DNA from: Leptospiraceae bacterium
GTDB taxonomy: Bacteria > Spirochaetota > Leptospiria > Turneriellales > Turneriellaceae
NCBI GenBank assembly: GCA_025057195.1
Contig: JANWWX010000081.1
Span: 1-6,191, forward strand
Reading direction: 5' to 3'
Length of the DNA: 6,191 nt
Shown here: positions 1-4,898 of the stretch, piece after piece
Layout of the letters: every line of letters begins with the position of its first letter
Position numbering within the stretch: position 1 is the stretch's first letter
The notes under the pieces: generated by a model
What the model was told of the DNA's origin: nothing
What the model saw: the letters and a program-made list of their open reading frames with translations, nothing else
Database searches by the model: none
Program-made: the position numbers and the translations under genes

Positions 1-269
1 TAAATGAGAACAATACCGTGTTTGTCGGCCAGTTTTGGAAGATCTGGTGCCAAGCGAATCATTGCCTCCGGTCTGCCGCCGCCGCCATGCAAGGCAATGA
101 TGAGTTTTTCATGGCTAGTACTTGCTGGATTGTAGCGCACATAGCGACGTTTTTGTCCAGCGATTTCGGTGTGGTGTTCGGTATATTTCCCCCTGCCTGG
201 CTTGGAGCCTAAGCCGTGGCATAACAGCAAAAGGCCGATGGAGAGTAGGCTTGTGAAAATTCTATACAT
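1..269 (-). CDS. Secreted PHB-depolymerase/LpqC-type esterase, N-terminal part (truncated by window edge)
   Basis: Reading from an ATG at 269 towards base 1 gives 89 codons with no stop, so only the N-terminus is present. The first 16 residues (MYRIFTSLLSIGLLLL) form a signal peptide, followed by Cys17. The LLLC context is a poor lipobox by Gram-negative rules but could pass under the looser spirochetal rules, so this is either a lipoprotein or a protein cut by signal peptidase I. After a short linker comes a strand with RRYVRYNPA (about 41-49), then LIIALHGGGG (about 56-65) and LADKHGIVLI at the window edge. This order (R-Y-x-x-Y-P, LHG oxyanion-hole loop, ADKHG-VLIYP) is typical of the alpha/beta-hydrolase family of poly(3-hydroxybutyrate) depolymerases and feruloyl esterases (COG3509). 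The catalytic GxSxG, Asp and His lie outside the window, so activity and substrate cannot be judged. It is divergent from the FcpA-like gene. No strong Shine-Dalgarno sequence precedes the ATG. Confidence 0.7.
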   Translation of the reverse strand, partial: MYRIFTSLLSIGLLLLCHGLGSKPGRGKYTEHHTEIAGQKRRYVRYNPASTSHEKLIIALHGGGGRPEAMIRLAPDLPKLADKHGIVLI

Positions 270-277
270 TGTTACTC

Positions 278-312
278 AGTCTATTTTAGAATGCCTATTT
301 TGACAAGTTCAA
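278..312 (-). promoter_or_regulatory. Possible sigma-70 type promoter for the esterase gene
   Basis: Two overlapping candidates can be read on the minus strand. One has -35 TTGTCA (306-301), a 17-base spacer and -10 TAGACT (283-278). The other has -35 TTGAAC (312-307), an 18-base spacer and -10 TAAAAT (288-283). Either would start the transcript within about ten bases of the ATG at 269, giving a very short or nearly absent leader. That would fit the lack of a clear ribosome binding site. Both are partial matches in AT-rich DNA, so this is only a suggestion. Confidence 0.3.
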
Positions 313-323
313 ATCCAGCTTAG

Positions 324-415
324 GCCGTCCGTAACACCCAACGATGGGTGGTGTAAACCACATGCGTCTTGTCCAAAGACGGCGTAGGCGGTCATGGGCA
401 AAATAACGCGACGGC
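324..415. repeat. Cluster of short inverted repeats in the divergent intergenic region
   Basis: Several small perfect stems are packed here. CACCCA/TGGGTG (335-340/345-350) has loop ACGA. GTGGT/ACCAC (348-352/357-361) has a GTAA tetraloop, shares bases 348-350 with the first stem and so excludes it. CGTCTT/AAGACG (365-370/376-381) has a 5-base loop. GCCGTC (324-329) can pair with GACGGC at 378-383, and GACGGC recurs at 410-415, 32 bases further on. No T-tract follows any stem, so these are not classical terminators. No open reading frame or known RNA fold is recognisable. The segment ends just before the -35-like element of the FcpA-like gene's promoter. Function unknown: operator sites, a small RNA or chance are all possible. 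Confidence 0.35.
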
Positions 416-420
416 AAATT

Positions 421-447
421 TAAGATTTACAGACCGAAAGCCGACAT
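421..447 (+). promoter_or_regulatory. Sigma-28 (FliA) type flagellar promoter
   Basis: TAAGATTT (421-428), exactly 11 bases, then GCCGACAT (440-447). The FliA consensus is TAAAGTTT-N11-GCCGATAA; 12 of 16 consensus positions match and the spacing is exact, including the diagnostic GCCGA. Transcription would start near 453-455, giving a leader of about 60 bases before the ATG at 514. The leader contains a short palindrome (TACCGGTA, 469-476) and a partial copy of it (TACCGG, 461-466). The promoter faces a gene independently assigned to the flagellum, which strengthens both calls. Confidence 0.6.
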
Positions 448-501
448 AAGTAGTGAGGACTACCGGGTTACCGGTATCTCGGGACACAAGGCAACAAAGG
501 A

Positions 502-510
502 AAGGAGAGG
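502..510 (+). promoter_or_regulatory. Strong ribosome binding site of the FcpA-like gene
   Basis: AAGGAGAGG lies directly upstream of the ATG at 514, with 6 bases between GGAG and the start codon. It is one of only two clear Shine-Dalgarno sequences in the window (the other precedes the CDGSH gene). It fixes the start codon and suggests abundant translation, as expected for a structural protein. Confidence 0.85.
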
Positions 511-513
511 GTT

Positions 514-1377
514 ATGAAAAAGCTTCTGATTAGTGCAGCGCTTTTGGCTGTGTCTGTTACCCTGCTTTTCGCGCAACCGGCGAAGCAGCCTGCAGCACCG
601 GCCAAGACAGAGCCAGCAAAGACAGAACCTAAAAAGGAAGAAAAAAAGGATACACCAGCCGACGAAAGGGAAGCAAAATGGTACAATCCGGATTACCGGC
701 CATACGTTGCTTCCTTTGATGAGCTTTACAAGCTGGGTGATGACTTCGCCAACAACAAGTTCCGTTTGGCGTTGTCGAATTACCAGACTGGTCGCTCGAT
801 CCTCGACAAGATGCGTGAGGAAGTCCAGCGCAACAAAGAGGAATGGGCCGACGCCAAGTATCTGAACGAAAAATGGTATTGGCAGACCATCGACCGCAAG
901 ATGCGGGAAGAGCGCATCCTGCAGGAAAAGAAAAATAAAGCCAAGATTAAAGCAGTGACCTATTTTACCCGTGCGATCAACCACCTCGATGAAATCCAGA
1001 ACCGTGCGTTCCGCGAAAAACAAGAAATGAAAGAACTGACCGCAGCGGTGTACCGTGACTGGATCATCGCCCAATATGACCTGGGTAACCTCCCACAGAC
1101 CATTGACCTCCTGGAGCGTTATCTCAAGATCGATCCGGTGTATGAACAAGAGATCTCACCGCACAAATACCTGGCCTCCGCCTATGGCTTCAAAGAAGCA
1201 GTGGCTGAAAAGTACGGCAAGGCCACAGAGGCAGAAATTATTTTCTACAAGAAAAATAAAAACAAACACCTATTGCGCGCAGCCGAGCTCAAGTACAAAA
1301 AAGACTCACCCGAATACGAGCACATACTTGAGTTGGTCAACCGCGACGAGATCATCGCAACGAAACCTGCTCCGTAA
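514..1377 (+). CDS. fcpA: FcpA-like flagellar coiling (sheath) protein, exported
   Basis: A 287-residue exported protein. Residues 1-20 are a classical signal peptide (MKKLL start, hydrophobic core, LFA before QPA), so it should be periplasmic, where spirochete flagella lie. Residues 21-50 are a Pro/Ala/Lys/Glu-rich linker holding a 15-base tandem repeat (601-630, encoding AKTEP twice). The rest is highly charged, predicted largely helical and free of cysteine. A conserved-looking block, WYNPDYRPYVASFDELYKLG, begins at Trp56. A TPR-like helix pair (QYDLGNLPQTIDLLERYLKIDP) lies near 187-208, then HKYLASAYGF, and a C-terminal block with HLLRAAELKYKKDSPEY and LVNRDE. From memory these blocks and the size (about 300 residues) match leptospiral FcpA, a filament-sheath protein needed for flagellar coiling and translational motility. 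The upstream FliA-type promoter supports this. Start chosen by the strong Shine-Dalgarno. The gene is monocistronic, closed by a hairpin terminator. If not FcpA itself, it is a helical exported relative. Confidence 0.65.
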   Translation: MKKLLISAALLAVSVTLLFAQPAKQPAAPAKTEPAKTEPKKEEKKDTPADEREAKWYNPDYRPYVASFDELYKLGDDFANNKFRLALSNYQTGRSILDKMREEVQRNKEEWADAKYLNEKWYWQTIDRKMREERILQEKKNKAKIKAVTYFTRAINHLDEIQNRAFREKQEMKELTAAVYRDWIIAQYDLGNLPQTIDLLERYLKIDPVYEQEISPHKYLASAYGFKEAVAEKYGKATEAEIIFYKKNKNKHLLRAAELKYKKDSPEYEHILELVNRDEIIATKPAP

Positions 1378-1403
1378 CCTCGAGGGAACGTTGCCAATGT
1401 CCG

Positions 1404-1429
1404 AAAGCCCCGCGCAAGCGGGGTTTTTT
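1404..1429 (+). terminator. Rho-independent terminator between convergent fcpA-like gene and mnmG
   Basis: Stem CCCCGC (1408-1413) / GCGGGG (1418-1423) with a GCAA tetraloop of the stable GNRA class, followed on the plus strand by six T (1424-1429). The A-rich stretch before the stem can pair with the T-tract and lengthen the helix. It lies 27 bases after the stop of the FcpA-like gene. On the minus strand the hairpin directly follows the mnmG stop codon (TAA, 1430-1428, inside the T-tract) but is trailed by only three T, so it should work best for the plus-strand gene and perhaps weakly for mnmG. Confidence 0.85.
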
Positions 1430-3365
1430 ATGCCATTTCTTTAGCGCGCCGGCGGGACTCGAGCGCCACTAACAGTATGTCAATGTCAGAGGGATCGACG
1501 CCACTGATGCGCGCTGCCTGGCCGATGGTGCGCGGCCGGATTTTTTTGAGTTTTTGCCGTGCCTCAAACTTGATGCTATCAAGCGAATCGTAATCAAAAT
1601 CATCGGGAATGGGCCGTTCGGCCGCATGCAGTCTGCGTTCGTTGCGCACTGCTTCACGCTCAAAATAGCCCTCATACTTGATTTCCATCGCCAGGCGCAG
1701 CTCTTCGTCAACGCTGATTTCGGGCAGCGCCGCTATTTCCCGCAACTCGGCAACTACTGCCTGGATTGCCTCTTCACTGAGCTGTGGCCGGCGCAGGATG
1801 GCGACATAAGGTGTGCCTCTCGTCACTGAAACACCAACGCTTTCAAGCTTTTGCTCCAACGCTGCGCTACATTTGCTGACTGCGGCTGCCTTTTTATAGC
1901 GCTCGTAGCGTTGGTATTTTTCTCGGCAGATAGCCATCAAGCCATTGTCCACCCCCAGCTCTGCAGCGTAGTGCATCAACCGGAAATCGGCATTGTCCTG
2001 GCGCAAAAGCAGGCGGTGTTCGGCGCGCGAGGTAAACATGCGGTATGGCTCATCGACACCTTTGGTGACCAGATCATCAATGAGCACACCGATATAGGCT
2101 TCGTCACGGCGCAGGATAAATTCTCCCCGCCCCTGCGCGCGGTAAATGGCATTGTAGCCAGCAATAATGCCCTGCGCTGCAGCCTCTTCATAGCCAGTGG
2201 TACCATTGATCTGCCCGGCGAGGAAGAGCCCCTCCACCTTTTTGGTTTCGAGCGTTGGATAAAGCTCGGTTGGCTGGATGAAATCATATTCCACAGCATA
2301 GCCGGGCCGTACGATGCGTGCGTGTTCAAGCCCTGGAATCGAGCGTACAATTTCCCACTGCACGTCCTCAGGTAGGCTAGTTGAAATCCCGTTGGCATAG
2401 ACCTCGTGCGTGCGCAGTCCCTCGCGTTCCAAAAAGATCTGGTGGCGCTCCTTGTCGGCAAAGCGCACTACTTTGTCTTCAATCGATGGGCAATAGCGCG
2501 GGCCGATGGACTGGATTTTTCCAGAATAAAGCGGGGAGCGTGGCAGCGCGTTGCGGATGATTGCATGGGTGGCCGCAGTGGTGTAGGTGATATGGCAATC
2601 AATCTGCGGTTGCCACGGCAGGCTTTTTTGGTATTCAAAGCTAAAACTAAAAGGCTGTGGGACCGGATCGGGCTTTTGCACCTGCATCATGGAATAGTCG
2701 ATCGTCTCACCATGTAGCCGTGGTGGTGTTCCGGTCTTGAGACGGCCGAGCACAAAACCAAGCCGGATGAGCGAAGGCGAAAGTTCCTGCGCGCTTTTGT
2801 CGCCATAACGGCCGGCAGCAGTTTGGAACTCGCCGACGTGGATCAACCCGCGCAGGAAAGTGCCTGTCGTCAGGATCACCATTGCAGCCTCGATTTCCAA
2901 CTGACGCTGCGTCACGACACCACACACACGGGGCCGCAGCGGCGGCTTACCCTCGGTGATGATGTCGGTGATGCTGTCTTGTAGCAGGTCTAAATTGGGG
3001 GTGGACTCCAAAATGAATTTCACTTCGTTTTGGTAGAGCTTTTTATCTGCCTGCGCGCGCGGCCCCCACACTGCCGGGCCTTTGGAACGGTTGAGCATTT
3101 TGTAATGGATTCCGGTGCGATCGGTGGCAATGCCCATCAGCCCGCCCAGCGCATCGATTTCACGCACCATGTGGCCTTTGGCGATGCCCCCAATCGAGGG
3201 ATTGCAACTCATTTGGCCAATGCTGTCGAGTGACATGGTGACCAAAAGTGTTTTGAGCCCAGCCTTGGCACAAATATGCGCGGCCTCAGCCCCAGCATGG
3301 CCACCCCCGACGACAATCACATCGTAGCGCCGAGGATAGCGGAAAGTGGCTACTTTTTGCTCCAC
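1428..3365 (-). CDS. mnmG: tRNA uridine-5-carboxymethylaminomethyl modification enzyme MnmG (GidA)
   Basis: A 645-residue protein, close to the usual 620-650. MnmG is a cytoplasmic FAD enzyme that, with the GTPase MnmE, adds (carboxymethyl)aminomethyl groups to uridine-34 of tRNAs reading NNA/NNG codons. Diagnostic blocks: the FAD dinucleotide fold [11 protein letters not shown] (15-25), [12 protein letters not shown] (54-65) with the conserved Cys54, [19 protein letters not shown] with the second conserved Cys (about 292), the [19 protein letters not shown] signature, [18 protein letters not shown], and the C-terminal helical domain ending in [19 protein letters not shown], used for MnmE and tRNA contact. 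The start is GTG at 3365; an in-frame TAA lies a few codons upstream and no ATG occurs before the FAD motif, so this start is nearly forced although no Shine-Dalgarno is visible. mnmE is not in the window. Divergent from ispG, convergent with the FcpA-like gene. Confidence 0.97.
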   Translation of the reverse strand: MEQKVATFRYPRRYDVIVVGGGHAGAEAAHICAKAGLKTLLVTMSLDSIGQMSCNPSIGGIAKGHMVREIDALGGLMGIATDRTGIHYKMLNRSKGPAVWGPRAQADKKLYQNEVKFILESTPNLDLLQDSITDIITEGKPPLRPRVCGVVTQRQLEIEAAMVILTTGTFLRGLIHVGEFQTAAGRYGDKSAQELSPSLIRLGFVLGRLKTGTPPRLHGETIDYSMMQVQKPDPVPQPFSFSFEYQKSLPWQPQIDCHITYTTAATHAIIRNALPRSPLYSGKIQSIGPRYCPSIEDKVVRFADKERHQIFLEREGLRTHEVYANGISTSLPEDVQWEIVRSIPGLEHARIVRPGYAVEYDFIQPTELYPTLETKKVEGLFLAGQINGTTGYEEAAAQGIIAGYNAIYRAQGRGEFILRRDEAYIGVLIDDLVTKGVDEPYRMFTSRAEHRLLLRQDNADFRLMHYAAELGVDNGLMAICREKYQRYERYKKAAAVSKCSAALEQKLESVGVSVTRGTPYVAILRRPQLSEEAIQAVVAELREIAALPEISVDEELRLAMEIKYEGYFEREAVRNERRLHAAERPIPDDFDYDSLDSIKFEARQKLKKIRPRTIGQAARISGVDPSDIDILLVALESRRRAKEMA

Positions 3366-3450
3366 GCTTGCAGGATATTGTTAAAAGACAGCGGGAAAAG
3401 CCTTTTGCAATTTCCGGTTTTCAAATTGTCAGCAATAGTTAAAAAAGCCT
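3366..3450. other. Divergent mnmG/ispG intergenic region
   Basis: Eighty-five AT-rich bases separate two divergent GTG start codons and must hold at least part of both promoters. I find no convincing -35/-10 pair on either strand: TTGCAA (3405-3410) and TTGTCA (3426-3431) occur on the plus strand but have no good -10 partner at the right distance. No Shine-Dalgarno precedes either start. Confidence 0.5.
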
Positions 3451-4575
3451 GTGGTCGCAGAGGGGAAGCCGCCAGAAGAAAAGGTAGCGGTATGTAATGA
3501 CACCATTGTGCGGCGTAAGACGCGTACGGTACGGGTCGGCAATGTCTTCGTCGGTTCCGGCCATCCGATCCCCGTGCAGTCGATGACCAAGACCAAAACG
3601 GCTGACTGGCGCGCGACGGTGGAGCAAATCCTGCGTTATGAGGAAGCCGGCTGCCAGATCGTGCGTGTCACAGCTAACGACGAGGAGGCCGCTCTCGCAC
3701 TCAAAAAAATCAAACAAAATATCCATATCCCCTTGGTGGCGGATATCCACTTCCAGCACAAACTCGCACTGATTGCCCTCGAAAGTGGGGTGGACAAAAT
3801 CCGTATCAACCCTGGCAATATTGGCAACCGGCAAAAAATCGCCGAAGTCCTGCGTGCCTGTAAAGACCGTGGTATTCCCATCCGGATCGGGGTCAACGCC
3901 GGCTCGCTCGAAAAAGACATCTTGCGCAAATATGGCTATCCTACATCCGACGGCATGGTCGAATCGGCACTGCGCCACTTAGAAATCTGCGCGGAACACG
4001 ACTTCCACGATGTCGTGATCTCGCTCAAATCGAGCGATGTCTTCATGATGATGGAAGCCTATCGCAAAATGGCCAAGCTCACCGACTGCCCATTCCATCT
4101 GGGGGTTACCGAAGCTGGCACCCCATGGCAGGGAACGATCAAATCGGCGATTGGCATCGGGGGGCTCTTGGCCGAGGGGATTGGCGACACCATCCGTGTC
4201 AGCCTCACCGGCGATGGTGTGGAGGAAATCAAAGTTGGCCGTGAAATCCTGCGTTCGCTGGGACTGGTCAGCTTCGGAGTTACCCTGGTTTCTTGCCCCA
4301 CCTGTGGCCGGCTCGAGGTCGATCTTTTCCGCATTGTGCAGGAAGTCGAAAAGGCGGTCGCGCAGGTCAAAACACCCCTCAAGGTTGCCGTCATGGGCTG
4401 CCTGGTCAATGGACCCGGCGAATCGAAAGAGGCCGATATCGGCATTTCCGCCGGCGCGGGCTCAGCGATCCTTTATGTCAAAGGCGAAAGCCGTGGCAAG
4501 ATCCGCGAAGAAGAAATCGTCCCCCGGCTACTCGAAGAAATCGCACGGCTGGAAAAAGAAAAATCAGCGCTGTGA
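3451..4575 (+). CDS. ispG: 4-hydroxy-3-methylbut-2-enyl diphosphate synthase IspG (GcpE), two-domain form
   Basis: A 374-residue cytoplasmic enzyme of the MEP isoprenoid pathway. It reductively opens methylerythritol cyclodiphosphate to HMBPP, using a [4Fe-4S] cluster fed by flavodoxin or ferredoxin. The N-terminal TIM-barrel blocks are clear: VRVGNVFVGSGHPIPVQSMT, PLVADIHF, RINPGNIGN, IRIGVNAGSLEKD and GVTEAGTP, then KSAIGIGGLL and EGIGDTIRVSL. The C-terminal domain carries all cluster ligands: Cys282 and Cys285 in SCPTC, Cys317 in MGCLVNGPGE, and the ligand Glu324. Length matches the short two-domain bacterial type with no large internal insert. The start is uncertain. GTG at 3451 is the first start after an in-frame TAG (3436-3438), but GTG at 3508, just before RRKTRTVRVG, would also keep the whole fold; neither has a Shine-Dalgarno. 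The stop is three bases from the stop of the convergent CDGSH gene and no terminator lies between them. Confidence 0.96.
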   Translation: MVAEGKPPEEKVAVCNDTIVRRKTRTVRVGNVFVGSGHPIPVQSMTKTKTADWRATVEQILRYEEAGCQIVRVTANDEEAALALKKIKQNIHIPLVADIHFQHKLALIALESGVDKIRINPGNIGNRQKIAEVLRACKDRGIPIRIGVNAGSLEKDILRKYGYPTSDGMVESALRHLEICAEHDFHDVVISLKSSDVFMMMEAYRKMAKLTDCPFHLGVTEAGTPWQGTIKSAIGIGGLLAEGIGDTIRVSLTGDGVEEIKVGREILRSLGLVSFGVTLVSCPTCGRLEVDLFRIVQEVEKAVAQVKTPLKVAVMGCLVNGPGESKEADIGISAGAGSAILYVKGESRGKIREEEIVPRLLEEIARLEKEKSAL

Positions 4576-4578
4576 CCA

Positions 4579-4842
4579 CTATAACTGCCGATGCGTGCCA
4601 TCGCAAAACGGCGGTTTGCCAGTTTGCTTGCACTGGCAGAGCCAGTGAGTTCCGCTTTTTTCCGCAGTAAACTTGAGCGGTGCAAACTTTTTTTCTCCCT
4701 CTGGCAAAGACTTATTCAACGCATTGTGAGAACCATCGCAAAAGGGCTGTTTTTGCGAATGGCCACAGGAACACCAAAAATAGCTTTTGCCAGCTTCCAG
4801 TTCAACCTGCGCGGGTTGTTTTGCTGCAATGTGTGCTGCCAT
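4579..4842 (-). CDS. Small protein with two CDGSH iron-sulfur motifs
   Basis: An 87-residue protein with two copies of the CDGSH (mitoNEET-type) signature C-x-C-x8-C-D-G-[ST]-H. Ligands are Cys24, Cys26, Cys35, His39 and Cys69, Cys71, Cys80, His84, each set expected to hold a [2Fe-2S] cluster with the 3Cys-1His coordination of this family. There is no signal peptide or membrane segment, so it is probably cytoplasmic. The two halves are spaced by exactly 45 residues at every ligand, showing an internal duplication; the 11-mer CCATCGCAAAA still repeats at 4598-4608 and 4733-4743. Tandem CDGSH proteins of this size are known in bacteria (MitoNEET-related/CISD3-like); their role is unsettled, with electron transfer or Fe-S/redox handling proposed. 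The start is the ATG at 4842, preceded by AAGGGGGA with ideal spacing; a longer upstream frame would overlap the prpF gene and lacks family similarity. It lies 56 bases downstream of prpF on the same strand and is tail-to-tail with ispG. Confidence 0.93.
   Translation of the reverse strand: MAAHIAAKQPAQVELEAGKSYFWCSCGHSQKQPFCDGSHNALNKSLPEGEKKFAPLKFTAEKSGTHWLCQCKQTGKPPFCDGTHRQL
4603..4647. repeat. Alternative hairpins at the ispG/CDGSH convergent junction
   Basis: CACTGGC (4631-4637) and GCCAGTG (4641-4647) form a perfect 7-bp stem with a 3-base loop. The same ACTGGC (4632-4637) can instead pair with GCCAGT at 4618-4623 across an 8-base loop, so the two structures exclude each other. A weaker GCAAA/TTTGC stem lies at 4603-4607/4615-4619. 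All are inside the CDGSH coding sequence. On the plus strand a run of T follows about nine bases after 4647, which is too far for a classical terminator. They may help end ispG transcripts or may be a by-product of the repeated Cys/Gly codons. Confidence 0.4.
4737..4757. repeat. Inverted repeat in the first CDGSH motif
   Basis: CGCAAAA (4737-4743) and TTTTGCG (4751-4757) form a perfect 7-bp stem around a 7-base loop. It coincides with the codons for QKQPFC of the first CDGSH motif, and the second motif carries a weaker counterpart (GCAAA/TTTGC at 4603-4619). Coding constraint plus the ancient duplication explains the pair without needing a regulatory role. Confidence 0.35.
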
Positions 4843-4846
4843 ATTT

Positions 4847-4854
4847 TCCCCCTT
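4847..4854 (-). promoter_or_regulatory. Ribosome binding site of the CDGSH gene
   Basis: On the minus strand AAGGGGGA precedes the ATG at 4842, with 5 bases between the G-run and the start codon. This selects the 87-residue reading over the longer in-frame extension. Confidence 0.8.
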
Positions 4855-4898
4855 TTTTGTAGATTTATTGGATGCTTTTGTGGTGAAAACTCTTTCTG

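Noticed and set aside
300..322. GTTCAAATCC resembling a tRNA T-arm.
   Set aside because: The flanking bases do not form the 5-bp T-stem, and no anticodon or acceptor arm can be drawn around it.
460..1149. A 229-codon open frame on the minus strand opposite the FcpA-like gene.
   Set aside because: It is antisense to a well-supported gene with signal peptide, ribosome binding site and promoter. Its product is compositionally odd (Phe/Leu/Cys-rich) with no recognisable motif.
1851..2375. A 174-codon plus-strand frame inside mnmG.
   Set aside because: It lies fully opposite conserved MnmG coding sequence and shows no family motif; a shadow frame.
4737..4757. Inverted repeat considered as a regulatory hairpin.
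   Set aside because: It coincides with the conserved QPFCDGS codons and has a weaker counterpart in the second motif, so coding constraint explains it.
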